Shown piece after piece: positions 20,623 to 32,348 of a DNA stretch of 64,000 bases. The notes under the pieces were generated by a model that saw only the letters and a list, made by a program, of their open reading frames with translations, searched no databases and was not told the DNA's origin. The DNA comes from Conchocele bisecta (lineage: Eukaryota; Mollusca; Bivalvia; Lucinida; Thyasiridae). The translations under genes and the position numbers were made by a program. The stretch lies in assembly GCA_029237695.1 (NCBI GenBank), contig CM055265.1, positions 85,099,447 to 85,163,446 on the forward strand. Reading direction: 5' to 3'. Numbering within the stretch: the first letter of the stretch is position 1; every line of letters begins with the position of its first letter.

Positions 20623-20830
20623 TGTCTTGTCTGTTCCACGTTTTGCTGCCGATGATCATTTGGCGATTAAACACATTAAAATATTTAAATGTAATTACAT
20701 TTTCATCAATAAAAAAAAGACATCCTCCCCAAAAAAGTGTGTTGATGAAATTCCATAAAATATTGATTTAATAGCGAAAAAAACATGTTCCTATGGGAAT
20801 TTAACATGGGGGAAAAATAGGCGGAGGAGG
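20623..20830. repeat. CTGTCTGTTCCACG element, left half
   Basis: Only the left half is present, from TGTCTGTTCCACGTTTTGCT to CCTATGGGAATTTAACATGG. It shares the TTGATGAAATTCCATAAAAT block with 28289-28843. The minus-strand frame through it is not a gene. Confidence 0.65.
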
Positions 20831-21534
20831 TGGGGGAGGAATCAAAAAACGAAAGAATGGAAATTGACTCCGAAACCTGGCTAGATAGCTTGGAAATGAT
20901 GTAGCTAAAAAACAAATTTAAGATTTTTAAAATCTGTCCACAAATTGAATTACATATAGTTTGCTGATATGTTTTCTCTGTTTCGATGTCCAATTTGAAT
21001 CGGTTGACCAAACCATGTACAGTGTATACGATACCACGTAGAAAGCAACTACAATGTACTTTATCTTGGTTCCCATTACAACGAAAGAGGAATTAATGTA
21101 TAAGCGTTAAGACCGTGAACATGTGGTTTACTGCAGGCGTCTAAAACCTATTGTCATAATTCTACCCCTGAAATCGATGTGTTACACACATTTCCGTTCT
21201 AATGGACATCGAAGTGGCGAGTCCAACTTCAAATAAATTGTTGAATTGTGTTTAACAAGCGTCTGTAGGAACTTATGTATTTTACAATTATGATGTAAGT
21301 CCGACAACAAAGAGTTTACGAAAGTAGCATTAAGTAATTGTAAGTTATTTTCTTAATAAACACTTCAATAGCAACATAGCGGACATTTGAAATGGAATAT
21401 CTACAATAATTGCAAACAGACAAATACCTGTGGCTTTCATGAACAGGAGTGGTCAATTTATCTCGGACCAGGGAAAATGATCATTGTAGTTGATTAAGAA
21501 ACTGCCGTGTGAATGCGTCTCGTATTTCAGTGAA
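20831..21534. other. No gene seen
   Basis: No supported open frame, RNA gene or family match. Confidence 0.45.
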
Positions 21535-21625
21535 TATCTACGGGAAATGACGGGAATTTCAGCGCAAATGCGGAATTCCGCATTTGTGCTGTAATTTCAG
21601 TCATTTCCGTATGTTATTTGCATAG
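21535..21625. repeat. Imperfect palindrome centred on GCGGAATTCCGC
   Basis: ATATCTACGGGAAATGACGG and the central AAATGCGGAATTCCGCATTT make a hairpin of about 90 bp. Only one copy was noticed in the window. Confidence 0.6.
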
Positions 21626-21892
21626 CATTGTTAAGTTTTCAACGAATTAGTGTGCATCTACGGACCAGTCACTGCATGAGAGTGGTTTTCTAAGAACTTG
21701 CACAGATCACTTTATTTCTTCAGATTCTATCAACGCAATCTTGGCTGGATAAATATAGACTTAGATTAATCTCTTCAACATCCACTTCAGAATTTGCCTA
21801 TACCCAAACTGTGTGACGTAACATATTGTGCTGACCAGTACGTGTATTGTACACAATACATTATTATCATGATAGGGGGTGGTGTTAGTGTA

Positions 21893-22121
21893 CTGAGCCT
21901 CGCGGGGGATTTTTTTTTATTAATTCGTTCCCACGAAATAACAATTCGTTCCCTCAATTTAGCAATTCGTTCCCACGATATAACAATTCGTTCCCATGAA
22001 ATAACAATGTGTTCCCTCAATTTAACAATTCGTTCCCACGATATAACAATTCGTTCCCACGAAATGACAATTCGTTACCTCAATTTAACAATTCGTTCCC
22101 TCGAATCAACAATTCGTTCCC
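21893..22121. repeat. Foldback family, one-armed copy 2
   Basis: It starts at a terminus-like GAGCCTCGCGGGGGA, then ten or so 21-bp units of AATTCGTTCCCACGAAATAA all in one orientation. It stops abruptly at GTTCCCCGTTATAAG with no inverted arm. The right half was deleted or never gained. Frames in it are artefacts. Confidence 0.75.
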
Positions 22122-22182
22122 CGTTATAAGCTGGTCTAAGAGCAAATTTCACATTGTTTGAAAAGCATGTAAATTACAATTT

Positions 22183-22328
22183 ATTCCACTACCATTTTGA
22201 AATACCGGATTTATTTCCCTTGATATCTGTAAATCCGACAAAGAAACGCGTGCTCCGCACTCGTTTCTTTGTCGGATTTCCAGATGTTTGGGAAATAAAT
22301 CCGGTACTTCAAAATGGTAGTTGAATGA
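22183..22328. repeat. ~145-bp hairpin, single copy
   Basis: The arms ACTACCATTTTGAAATACCG and the inverse are separated by a second inverted pair, AATCCGACAAAGAAACG and its complement, with loop CGTGCTCCGCACTCG. Pairing is nearly perfect. Confidence 0.7.
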
Positions 22329-22586
22329 ACTCTATTTATTTATCAGCTGTTTGATATAATATATTTGGGTCGGGGATGTAAGTGCTGTCCACCGTAGTAA
22401 TTATACCATATATCGATATGGCAAATGGTGGCATAAATTACGATATACGTCCCTATCGAGGTCATAAATCTGTGAAAATGATTTTGATGGGAGAAATGGG
22501 GCTTATGGTGTTTGTGGACAGTCCAACACTCCAGGGTCCGTTTGACTAAACTTAGTACGACTGTACGAATGTGCTTTGCTTAATTA

Positions 22587-22654
22587 CAGTGAACCTCTCT
22601 CAACCGGACACCCTGTGGACCTCCCAGGGTGTCCAGTTTAGAGAGGTTCCACTG
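22587..22654. mobile_element. pogo/Tigger-like hairpin MITE, copy 2
   Basis: 68 bp with ends CAGTGAACCTCTCTCAACCG and the inverse, between TA dinucleotides. The arms differ at a few positions. Confidence 0.75.
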
Positions 22655-23062
22655 TATTGTATTTCCTTTGCAAATCAATATCGGTAAAATTCGGAAATGC
22701 AATATAAGAAATATTATCTCGTGTATGTGTCCATATAAATAATAATTAACTAAATAATACTACTAATGTCTCAATTATGACACATCGTGTACTATGTGGG
22801 TCAATACGAAGTAAGTGCAAAATGAGGTCAGTTGGACATATTTAGCAAATTTATTTGTCTACGGTAATTTAACTGGTTGATTGCCGTATATAAAACATTC
22901 CAGTACATCCTTATACGTTCACTATTGTTTTATTGTTCTCAATTATATTTATTTATATAATTTACATAATTATTATGATGCATGAACAAAGCGTTGGCAA
23001 CAAGGCGACAGAGTGTCTGTTATAAATCATGCATTGCAAATATTTACATTTAAGAATAAAAT
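22655..23062. other. No gene seen
   Basis: Strongly A/T-rich. Nothing supported. Confidence 0.45.
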
Positions 23063-23960
23063 CATGGGCTGTTGCGTTTACTGTTGTGCATAATACATTT
23101 GGTCTGTTGAAAGTGCGTGGAGTCCGAAGAGCTCCTCGCAAACTTTAAACAGACTCAAATGTATTTTTCACCCCAATAATTCCAGCACAAAAATATTTAC
23201 ACAATTCCCTAACATTTGATTGGTCCGTAGCAAGTCAGTCTGTCCAAAATTTATGTCCCAGTAAACTCCATGCCGAACTACTTTCCGTAACCGTGAGGCG
23301 CAGTTAAAATAATTCTTAAGAAAACGGAAAATAAACACATTGTCTTGATGAATTTATTTCAAATGCTGGAATTATAAGGAATGAATGGCCTTTTTGTTGA
23401 ATTTATCGGGGATATAATTCCAGCACAAAATTATTTACACAATTCCCTAACATTTGATTGGCCCGTAGCAAGTCTATGTCCAAAATGTATATCCCAGTAA
23501 GCTCCTATGCCGAACTACTTTCCGTAACCGTGAGGCGCAGTTAAAATAATTCTTAAGTCTTTTTTTTTTTTTTCGAAAATTGTAATTTTTTATCGCTTCG
23601 TCCAGTATTCCCGCGACTTTTCCAAGTTTATACCCCGATAAATTCCACAAAAAGGCCATTCATTCCTACATTAAACGCAACAACCCATGGTTGTATTACT
23701 TATATTTACACTGCATTTTCTGATAGTTTGAAAAATGTGAATAACCAAATATGGCGTTAAAATTAATATTCGTTAAAACGTCATTTTGTCGCAATACCTG
23801 AAACAGCAAGGTTGACGGTCAATAGCGCGCAGTTATTGACAACCTCGTGGGAATTAATTACGTCAAACGAACTTTAACGAATCAACAACATCGCGCGACA
23901 TCACGTGGGTCTAATGTATTTAATTGTGTTGGTATGTAAACGCAATACGTCAAATGGGCG
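23063..23960. repeat. Dispersed repeat related to 7386-7750, with a 141-bp internal direct duplication
   Basis: The ends match 7386-7750 (GGGCTGTTGCGTTTACTG, CTCCTCGCAAACTTTAAACA and TTTTCTGATAGTTTG). Inside, 23181-23321 and 23419-23559 are direct copies of each other, both starting TCCAGCACAAAA and ending AATTCTTAAG. The second copy is followed by a fragment of the CAGGGATTCC family (23558-23600). The motif AATGAATGGCCTTTTTGTTG at 23380 has its inverse at 23651-23670, so the duplicated block sits inside an inverted frame. Confidence 0.65.
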
Positions 23961-24265
23961 TTTGCATTGTGAATTTATAGAAGGTGTAAATATTCACATT
24001 GTGTGTATTAAAATTGCATGTATAAATCATTCGTGACCGTGATCCTTCAATTGGGTGCTGAACTGCGCATTGAATTGTCATCTACGTATTGTGTGCAAAC
24101 AATTGTCTAATTTCATCATCTGTTATCTAGCGTATGACTGAATACTATTATAAGTTATAACATTACCTTTCCCAGTCTCTGTTTTAGTCACTAATGGTGC
24201 CATCCATACCATTTCATGTTAATTCATTATCTAGCATGTGTATCTTTTATATATGTAGCATTGTA
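23961..24265. other. No gene seen
   Basis: Nothing supported. Confidence 0.4.
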
Positions 24266-24269
24266 TGTC

Positions 24270-24497
24270 TACTAATGAAAAAATATTTTTTAAAAAATAA
24301 GTATTTTTAGCCCTCATGTTAAATTCCCATAGGCAAATAGTAGTTCGCAATACAATCAATATGTGACGGTATTTCATCAAATAAAAAAATTGGGGAGGGT
24401 GACTGTTTTATTATTGATGAAAAAGTACTTACATTTAAATATTTTTGGCCAAAAGTTAGTTGGCAGCAAAATCTTGGAACAGACAGTAGTTATCATG
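24270..24497. repeat. CTGTCTGTTCCACG element, right half
   Basis: It runs from CCCTCATGTTAAATTCCCAT to CTTGGAACAGACAGTA. It includes TTGGGGAGGGTGACTG and TTGATGAAAAAGTACTTACA as in the full copy at 28289-28843. The left half is absent. Confidence 0.65.
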
Positions 24498-24894
24498 ACG
24501 AGGAACTGTATTCATTTTTATTCTATACTGAAACAAAAATAGTGTAAAACATAGTGTAAGATTTCGTTCAGAATTTTCTGAATTCATTTGTCAATCTTAT
24601 TTGTTCGACGCTGCTCTCATTGGCACTCACCAGCACGTGCTTTCTAAGGATCCAAATAGGCATTTAAGTCCCACTCCATTTTGTTCACATGTACATTTTA
24701 TTTATACCTGTTTTATATAATTACGATACCTATTGTGAAATCAAATCCTAGGCTTGCTATTCATTTACGCTAGACTTTTCTTAAATGGTATTTGGCTTTC
24801 TTTTTCCGTTACTGCGCAAATTATAGTGGCGACTAGTGTACAACAGATGCCGCCTTCCGCTTTTGGCTCGACTGAGGAAAAGGACCATATAAAG

Positions 24895-25110
24895 AGTGCG
24901 ACCAGCGTAGCACCTGATCAGCCTGCGCGCCCGCGCAGCCTGATCAGGTTCTACGCTGTTCGTTATTCAGTGGCTCAGGTACGCTAACGGTTGACACAAA
25001 TGAGGATTTGACGTATTCAGAATTACCGGATTATTTAATAATAAAGCCCCAGATCAGCTTGTGCATGTCGTGCAGTCTGATCAGGGCCTACGCTGTTCGC
25101 TAGTCAGTCA
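24895..25110. repeat. Two GATC hairpins (24900-24965 and 25050-25110)
   Basis: The first has stem CCTGATCAGCCTGCGCG and complement, with flanks GCGACCAGCGTAG and CTACGCTGTTCG. The second is diverged. Each is followed by a copy of CAGTCATTCGGCCAT-like sequence. Confidence 0.65.
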
Positions 25111-25310
25111 TCCGGCCATACTTACTGTCGTCAACAAAAGGATTTGACGTGTGTGCCTACGTTATTTGCCATTTAGTCATTCGGCCATGCTTTCTGTCGT
25201 CACGAAAGGAATAAGACCCGGATGAAATTGCGGAATTGTGCAGAATGACCAGAACCAATAAGTTTTCAAAGTGGTATAATTTAAATGTTATCAGTTAGCG
25301 GCCTAATTAA

Positions 25311-25522
25311 CCCTTAGGATCGCTATCTTAATTTCCATTTTGATCATCAAAAACATGCTTTGACAGCACTTTAGAATAATTTCAAACATGTTTTGACAGA
25401 ACTTCAGAACCATTTCCATTGGAAATGATTCTGAAGTGCTGTCAAACCATGTTTTGTTGAGAAATAAGGCAAGATATAAAAGCGACAGCAGACGACAATT
25501 GTTGCATGTAGCGGTCTAAGGG
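25311..25522. mobile_element. piggyBac-like MITE, copy 2
   Basis: 212 bp between TTAA (25307-25310) and TTAA (25523-25526), with ends CCCTTAGGATCGC and GCGGTCTAAGGG. The centre has TTCAGAACCATTTCC...GGAAATGATTCTGAA and two copies of AAACATG(C/T)TTTGACAG. Non-coding. Confidence 0.8.
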
Positions 25523-25699
25523 TTAAGAGGCTGATTCCACGTTTTCTGAAAGAATGTTAGTAATAAACGAATTTCCTAACAACACATTTGTATGTGGCTA
25601 CATAAAAGAATCTATATATCTATCTATCATCACATACTTAGTGCACACACCAACCACCACGAACGGAAGTATCCCCGCCTTTGTCAAGGATTATAATAT

Positions 25700-25975
25700 A
25701 TCATATGAGACACGCCATGCGAGTTTGTACCTTCGGACATCTCCGTAATTTCATTAAATACGTTTACAAAATTTACAATATTTTTCGTAAATAAAGTCAA
25801 AAGCTGACACAATTTTCAGAGAAAATGCTGAATATAATTCCGCATGTACTCTGAAAATGTTGTCAACTTTTGACGCCATTTACGGAAAATATTGTAAATT
25901 TTGTAAACGTATTTCATGAAATTACGCAGATGTCAGAAGGTACAAAGTAACATGGCGTGTCTCATATTAAGTGCA
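25700..25975. repeat. ~275-bp palindrome, ATGAGACACGCCATG ends
   Basis: The outer arms ATATGAGACACGCCATGCGA and ACATGGCGTGTCTCATAT are inverted. The inner arms AAATACGTTTACAAAATTTA and inverse pair through most of the length. An older relative lies at 1915-2150. Confidence 0.75.
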
Positions 25976-26259
25976 CAATAGGATGAAAATGCATTTTAAA
26001 TCCTTCCGTCTTTAAACACCGGAAGGTCTGTGGACAGGTGTAAATCGCGGTGTCGTGTTATGATCTGTTATTGTGCCCGTGGTTTAGTTTTGCGAGATTG
26101 TATTGACGCGGTGACTATATCTGGGGCCAGCTGTTATAAGTCCATTGCTGAGCACCGGGCCTGCTACCTGTTCACCACAGGCCCGGACTACTCATCGATG
26201 GGTGTCTGGGCTAGATCGGTGTTGGTTAGTTACACGTGGTAAACTTCCAGCAAATCTTT
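25976..26259. other. G+C-rich stretch without a recognised gene
   Basis: Base composition is higher in G+C than the surroundings, and a 70-codon frame (26030-26242) is open. No domain, start context or splice site supports it. Confidence 0.4.
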
Positions 26260-26263
26260 TTAA

Positions 26264-26764
26264 AGGTACATGCCCACTCAGTAAGTACAACATTTTCTTT
26301 ATAGGAATTAAATTCAATGTATAATTGTGTCACTATACCACCAGTTCTAAAACTTATAAGAGCCCGGTATTCATATATAATCATTAAGTAATATTTATTT
26401 TACTGATAGTGACGCGCGGTGGTATCAGGCTATTTTCATATGTAAAGCATGCTTTTGTTTAATTATTTATACTAATTAAATTGGTCATGGGGTCACCTGA
26501 AAAAAAATCGACAAATTATATAGTATGATCATTGCACATAAAAACAAATTCAGAGAGTAAATAGAAATGTCCGTCAACATTTTAAGGAAACACGGTTATC
26601 GCCCCTGATATCAGTGTGTAAATGTACGTCTGATATAAAATGTATAATAATACCAATCAATAAGTGGGGTAATGGTGAATGAATGTTTATTTTGCCAGAA
26701 AATGTCATATCTACAGAATATACAAAACTATCTATTTTATAACCTACTGAGTGGGCATGTACCT
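26264..26764. mobile_element. TTAA-flanked MITE, AGGTACATGCCCACTCAGT family, copy C
   Basis: 501 bp between TTAA (26260-26263) and TTAA (26765-26768), with perfect terminal AGGTACATGCCCACTCAGTA and inverse. The subterminal regions diverge between the two ends, so the whole element is not palindromic, unlike the A+B pair at 3233-4262. A further fragment of the family is at 55310-55460. Confidence 0.85.
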
Positions 26765-26869
26765 TTAACTTTTATTTGAGTTATCACATTGCACATGTTT
26801 CATGTTACACTACCGCCTTCATTAATAATGTCAATACTTTATTTCCCCCAAATACATGCATATTGTGCT

Positions 26870-27080
26870 TGAAATAAACCAGCTTTATTGGCTGAACCTG
26901 AGCTGTGTTACAGCTCAGGTTCAGCCAATTAAACTGTTTGATTGCGAGATTGCCAACATATTTCAGAAACTTTGGCATTTGGGCAAGATTAACGCAGGCG
27001 GATGTGTGGCCTTAAATGGCAAACAGCGTAGGCCCTGGATGCGTAGGCTGATCTGGAGATACGCTGGTCGTAAAAAGTGT
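26870..27080. repeat. ACAGCTCAG hairpin element joined to a GATC fragment
   Basis: The stem CAGCTTTATTGGCTGAACCT and complement surround GAGCTGTGTTACAGCTC. The outer arm CAAGATTAACGCAGGC follows at 26984-26999, as in 14865-15065. A diverged core of the GTGGCTGTGACTGG family lies at 27015-27075. Confidence 0.65.
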
Positions 27081-27678
27081 CGTAGGTACATTTACTCAGC
27101 CAACCGCTCATATAATAAAAGGCTGCATTTGTGGGAAATATCATATATCGATTAATTACCTTGTATTATGTTTACATCGTGCATTTTTACATAATATGTA
27201 AATTATTTAAAAAAAAAAAAGATTACTATGATTTCTTACATCCAGTTTTCCCAAGTGTTGCATTATGACTCACTATGGGCTGAACATTAGAACTAATAAA
27301 ATACGAGTCAGGCCGTATATCGTTTCACATAAAAAAAATATTTATAATAATAAACTCACTGCAACCAGAAGAGCTATATCATACTTAGCAAATGTTGCTG
27401 ACATTTTTGTTAGAAGAATGTTTCCAGCACATTAAGTCACACGCATGTTGTCATTAACAATCTTAATGAACGTGGAGTTGACAAACCTGCACGTATCCCT
27501 ATTAGTCCGGGGGCAAATCGACATAGACGTATAAGAATCCGGCACCACGTGTTAATTTTTGTCATCCGATGATTTTATATACGTTGTATAACGTTTACAA
27601 AAAAATCCTGGTGTCATTTTTTCGAATCATGTTCAAAGTCAATTAAACGTACTTTACACATACTCAGTGCTTATAAAC
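27081..27678. other. No gene seen
   Basis: A/T-rich with several A runs. No supported feature. Confidence 0.45.
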
Positions 27679-27680
27679 TA

Positions 27681-27751
27681 CAGTGGAACATCTCTAAACC
27701 GGACACCCTGGGAGGACCTCCCAGGGTGTCCGGTTTAGAGATGTTCCACTG
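27681..27751. mobile_element. pogo/Tigger-like hairpin MITE, copy 3 (perfect)
   Basis: A 71-bp palindrome without a mismatch by eye. The ends are CAGTGGAACATCTCTAAACC and complement, with TA on each side (27679-27680, 27752-27753). It is the cleanest copy and the reference for the family. A right half alone is at 27866-27893. Confidence 0.85.
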
Positions 27752-28044
27752 TAAACCAGGCAAATAAGCACTCCACGAAAATGAGTGTGTGCTTTGAGAA
27801 CTTGAACACACATTATAGATAACTCTAAACTAAACACACCATAATTAAGAATACAAATCGTTCTGGGTGTCCGGATTAGAGAGGTTCTACTGTAAAATCA
27901 AGCCAGGTGACACATGTTTCTGTTAACTTATACAGTGTCAATCAATGGTGGAATGTAACCTGTGTGATGTATCATACAGTATGCGTGTCGTGCATGTTTG
28001 GGGTGCAAATTGTGATATCATATGAATATGGTAATCTGCAGCCG

Positions 28045-28242
28045 ATTTCACCAACATTGCATATAGTTGATGATTAAAAGTATGCAGAATTATTATACTG
28101 AATGTGTATTACATTATCAAAATGGCTGTGATAATGTAATAAATTCAGTATAATAAAAATTAATAAATTTGTCCTTAAGTTGAAAATTTCTCCCTCAAAG
28201 TATATTTTGCTAGAAAAGTATACTTTGAAATGTTGGTTAAAT
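28045..28242. repeat. ATTTCATCAAAATTG element, copy 3 (left part deleted)
   Basis: It starts ATTTCACCAACATTGCA and jumps directly to the inner TAGTTGATGATTAAAAGTAT. The right half, with CTCCCTCAAAGTATA, is intact. Confidence 0.75.
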
Positions 28243-28288
28243 AGGCTACTGCAGTTTGCATTTACCTGATAACGAATAAAACAACTTA

Positions 28289-28843
28289 CTGTCTGTTCCA
28301 CGTTTTGCAGCCGACGAACTTTTGACCATCAAAAACATTCAATCTTAGAAAAATATAAATGTAAGTAGTTTTTCATCAATAACAAAAATTTAACCCTCCC
28401 CAAAAAAGATTATTTTAAGAAATTCCATCAAATATTGATTTCATTGCGAAAAAACGATTTTCTTATGGGAATTTAACATGGGGGCTAAAAATAAAAAAAT
28501 AAATTTTTTTTTTAATTTGTGGACCGATTTTCAAAATATAACTTTTGTTTTCTTTATTTACATCATTTCAAAGCTATTTCGCCAGGTTTTCGAGTCAATT
28601 TCCAAAAGTTTTCGTTTTTTGGCTCGTACTGCTTCCACCTCTTTTTTCCCCCATGTTAAATTCCCATAGGAAAATCGATGTTTCGCTATAAAATCAATAG
28701 TTGATGGAATTTCATCAAACAAAAACATTTGGGGAGGGTGACTTTTTTGTTATTGGTGAAAAAGTACTTACATTAAAATATTTGTTAGATTCAATGTGTT
28801 TAATAGACAAAAGTTCGTCGGCAGAAAAGCCTGGAACAGACAG
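28289..28843. mobile_element. CTGTCTGTTCCACG inverted-repeat element, fullest copy
   Basis: 555 bp between TA dinucleotides. Left end CTGTCTGTTCCACGTTTTGC pairs with right GGAACAGACAG, and long subterminal arms include GACGAACTTTTGACCATC, AATTCCATCAAATATTGATT and CTTATGGGAATTTAACATGG with their inverses. The middle (28500-28630) is unpaired and A/T-rich, with no open frame of note. A mariner-type element is possible, judged only from the TA flanks. Confidence 0.8.
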
Positions 28844-28849
28844 TAAGTT

Positions 28850-29095
28850 TTCTTTTTGGCATATTACACTGTACTATGTCACGACTATGTCGGGCGTGGC
28901 ACAGATTGGTCACCGAATAAAGGGCAGTGTGTCAACGTGGACGAAAGTTCGGTACTCGCATTGTATGTCAGTGTGTGACCCGAATCTTAATCTTTAATCT
29001 GACGGTTCAAGCACGAAATTAGCACTTATCTGAGTCGTCAATGAAGTTATACAGCCAGTGAGTGTAACAGATCATGAGAAATTGAGCGAAATGCG
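28850..29095. other. No gene seen
   Basis: Nothing supported. Confidence 0.4.
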
Positions 29096-29096
29096 A

Positions 29097-29163
29097 TCAG
29101 TGTACGCCGTGATCAGCCTGCGCGTTTGCGCAGGCTGATCAGGGCATACACTGGTCGCCGCAT
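29097..29163. repeat. Perfect GATC hairpin
   Basis: GTGATCAGCCTGCGCG pairs with its complement across TTTG. The outer GTGTACGCC/GGCATACAC pairing is imperfect. Confidence 0.7.
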
Positions 29164-29328
29164 AAGTTGTAAATTATCCATTTGCATTCGGAATTTCAAA
29201 TAAATTTTCGAATTTATATAATAACTATAATTGTTTTCAGGTCCTTGGTCATTTATCTCAGGTGGTAATGTCTGTTCATGCTCGCATAGCACACAAATAA
29301 GGCTCACACTTATCAAATGTCTGATTTA

Positions 29329-29550
29329 CAGTGACACCTCTCTACACCGGACACCCTGGGGACCTCCCAGAGTGTCCGGTTTAGAGAGGTTTCACTGTCG
29401 TATATATGTGGCTGTGATCTGAGAAATGGTGCTTATAGATTCGTGACCAGTGTAGCGTAGCTCCAGATCGCATAGTACTCTCCAGTAGTCTGATTTGGAT
29501 TTACAATGGTCGCGAACCCCATAAGCCTCATTTATCCAGACTATGTGACC
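29329..29550. repeat. pogo-like MITE (29329-29397) followed by a GTGGCTGTGA fragment
   Basis: The hairpin has ends CAGTGACACCTCTCTACACC and inverse. TA is kept on the left and lost on the right. It abuts a diverged copy of the abundant family (29405-29550). Confidence 0.7.
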
Positions 29551-29997
29551 ACGCTATGTGAGTGTGGTGGTTGATAGGAGCACCGCTGGTCGAAACTTAC
29601 ATTCTGGTAGGTAACTGAACGAAAATGTGTTTATGCCGTCTCTTATGCAGGTTGCATTCGTCAGGCTTCCTGCGCCTATTTCGACGTGAAACATTTTACG
29701 CCGGCGCGGAGTGCAGTACCAATGTATTTAGAAGCATGTCAGTTACAGCTGAGTTATACGTACACATTTGGGTATTTTGACAGTAAGAAAAGGGCCCGAA
29801 AGTTCGGTACGGTGAATGTGTAGATAGTTGACGATTTCTGTCGTGTGTAATGATTGAGCATTAGTAGTTTCACAAAACTACGAAAACTATCTAAAACCAA
29901 TAAAATCCACCCAAAACTACCCAAAATCCACCCAAATACCCATATGACACCAACATTCTGACATCCCAATCAAACAAATCGCTATATAGTTAACCCC

Positions 29998-30074
29998 CCT
30001 ACGACAGCCACCTCTCTACAACAGCCAGTTTTGTGTATGTCTGTGGTTGGCTGTTGTAAATAGGTTGCACTGTA
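29998..30074. repeat. Degenerate hairpin with pogo-like right end
   Basis: The right end GGTTGCACTGTA and the internal CAACAGCC/GGCTGTTG pair suggest another TA-flanked palindrome family. The left end is decayed. Confidence 0.4.
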
Positions 30075-30109
30075 TTTCACTGACTGAAAATCGTGGACAA
30101 TACGGATCA

Positions 30110-30351
30110 GGGGCTCATTTCACTAAACTTCGTAGGACTACAATATTCGTATGTGCAAATTTAGGATCGTCTGGAAATTTCAATTAATGAATTTACATTT
30201 ATTGAGCATAGGCTGCACATGCAGCCTATGCTCAATAAATGTAATCCAATAATTGTTTACAAGAAAACATTATTATTGTAAAATTTACAGACTATCATAA
30301 TTTTGCACTTCCGAACATTTTAGTCGTACGACGTTTAGGTGAAACGGCCCC
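30110..30351. repeat. CGTTTCACTAAAC element, copy 4
   Basis: Both ends and the perfect centre GAGCATAGGCTGCACATGCA are present. A fragment of the GTGGCTGTGACTGG right end follows (30360-30412). Confidence 0.8.
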
Positions 30352-30654
30352 ATGGTCTACACTGATCACAAAATTGATAATCCCCATTACTTCAGTCACA
30401 GTGACATTTACAAGGGTCAGTGAACCTGACCACACATTAGGCCGACATAACTGCTGTCGTGAAGTGAAGTAATGGCAATCGCTTCAAATTTCGTTGTCTC
30501 GTCTTTGACATTCGCCATAAATCTCTCGTGTCTTCGTCACACAATTAAATGGGCGCTTACTCGCAAACATAGACTTTTTGTGTTTGACCATTGACCGGAT
30601 TAACCAATCTGTACCTGACTGTGACTGTCTGACTGGCAAACTTGCAATTAGAGA

Positions 30655-30990
30655 ACAATTTAATATACTGTCTAAGTTGAACATTTAAAAGTAGTGTCTA
30701 AGTTGAACAGTTTAATATATTGTTTAATTTCAACAGTTTAACGTATTGTCTAATTTGAACAGTTGTATAGATTGTTTAATTTTGACCGTTTAATGTATTG
30801 TCTGATTTGAACAATCTAATTTATTGTCTAATTTTAACAGATTAATGCATTGTCTAATTTGAACAGTCTAATATACTGTCTAATTTGAACAGTTTAATGT
30901 ATTATCTAATTTGAACAGTTTAAATGTATTGTCTAATTTGAACAGTTTAATGTATTGTCTAATTTCACCAGTTTAGTATATTGTCTAATC
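30655..30990. repeat. 26-bp tandem repeat, about 12 units
   Basis: Units read TATTGTCTAATTTGAACAGT with TTAATG, and vary by a few bases and occasional 1-5-bp indels. The array starts near 30655 and ends at 30990, where a C-rich stretch follows. No frame is kept through it. Confidence 0.8.
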
Positions 30991-31314
30991 CCCCTTGGCT
31001 GTCATTCCCCTACCACCACCCCACTCAAGGGCGGAGTAGTTATTAATAGCTCTCAAAGCATCCCATGTCACATGATATGTCCCACATCTCCGGGAAAAGG
31101 CAATATTTGACGAAGACAACGAAAAACATGAAGAACGAAAATAACTTTTTTAAAAAGTGATTTCAGATTGTTATAAATATGAAGCTGTGTGTTTTCCCAT
31201 ATGCCCAACACTTTTCTTCATATTACAAATAGTTGCATTTACCTCGTTGTAAAAATGGGCATTAGAGCAATTTACACCAGTATATCCTCGTGTCTCTACC
31301 CGCATCAAGTGTTA

Positions 31315-31690
31315 TTTGTGGATGTGAGTGGAGAAACGGGGCTTATTGGTTATGCGACCAGTGTAGCTCCAGATCAGCCTGCGCGTCCGCGCAGTTTGAT
31401 CAGGATCTGCACTGTTCGCCATTTCATCAGTGATACACCCGCCATGCTTCTAACAATATATATCGTTATCAGGCTACAGGAGTGTGCTATTCGATCGGGA
31501 GCTACACTGGTCTCAAATTTCGATCAGCATAATCTCCAGTCACAGCCACATTTCATACAGTTTCATCACGACTAAACACGATCGCTGTAATTATATACAG
31601 CAGTGTAGCCTTGCTGACTAAATTGCGAACGGTACAGCCTCTGACCTATGCGAATGTACCGTCTGATCTAGGGCTACACTCGGCGCAAAA
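31315..31690. repeat. GTGGCTGTGACTGG element, full length, plus a hairpin fragment
   Basis: Left end GTGGATGTGAGTGGAGAAAC, core AGATCAGCCTGCGCGTCCGC, right end CCAGTCACAGCCACAT. A diverged GATC hairpin lies at 31615-31690. The plus frame of 128 codons (31189-31575) is an artefact of the element. Confidence 0.8.
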
Positions 31691-32140
31691 TCAATGAGAC
31701 ACATTTTCTCAACTGGGACCCAAATATGTTCGCGTTGTCGGGACAATGAACAAAACTTCTTAGGAATTTAATTTTACAAAGCTGTGTTTTCTTTAGCCTA
31801 AGTACATGCATTAAAAATAGGCCCATTCAAATTTAGCTTTGTACAGACCGATAAAATTTGCAAACTCGGCAATATATGCCCCGCGTGTGCCGATTTTCAT
31901 TGGTCGCGTGCCGTTTCACCTGCCGTTGGGTCACGTGACAGGATATATCTAATTGAAAAAGGGTTAAGGGTCATCAGGCGTCTTTAATATTAAGATGTGC
32001 CTTTCATTTGTTAAGGATGGTAACAGTGAATAATGCGACTGATAATCTTTCATGTGTAAATGCATGCTGTTGTCGTAAAACTGGGTTAACGGGAAGCAAT
32101 GACTTAAAGAGGCATATCAGGATTTTTTTTTATAAATTAA

Positions 32141-32348
32141 CCCTTAGCCTGCTGATCGCGAAAACTGTCGTCTGCTGTTGCTTTATTTTTTGCCCTGTTT
32201 CTCAATAAAAACATGGTTTGACAGCACTTTAGAATCATTTCCAATGGAAATGATTCTAAAGTGCTGTCAAACCATGTTTTTGATGACAAAAAAATTGAAA
32301 ATAAAACATAAACAGCAGACGACAATATTTCATTCAGCAGGCTAAGGG
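32141..32348. mobile_element. piggyBac-like MITE, copy 3, with empty sites in Y and X
   Basis: 208 bp between TTAA (32137-32140) and TTAA (32349-32352). Ends are CCCTTAGCCTGCTGATCGCG and GCAGGCTAAGGG. The paralogous positions (about 37325 and 47578) read straight through with no insertion; the X copy keeps a single TTAA there. This is direct evidence of insertion with TTAA duplication after the segment was copied, or of precise excision. The inner palindrome TTTAGAATCATTTCCAATGG is well paired. Confidence 0.9.
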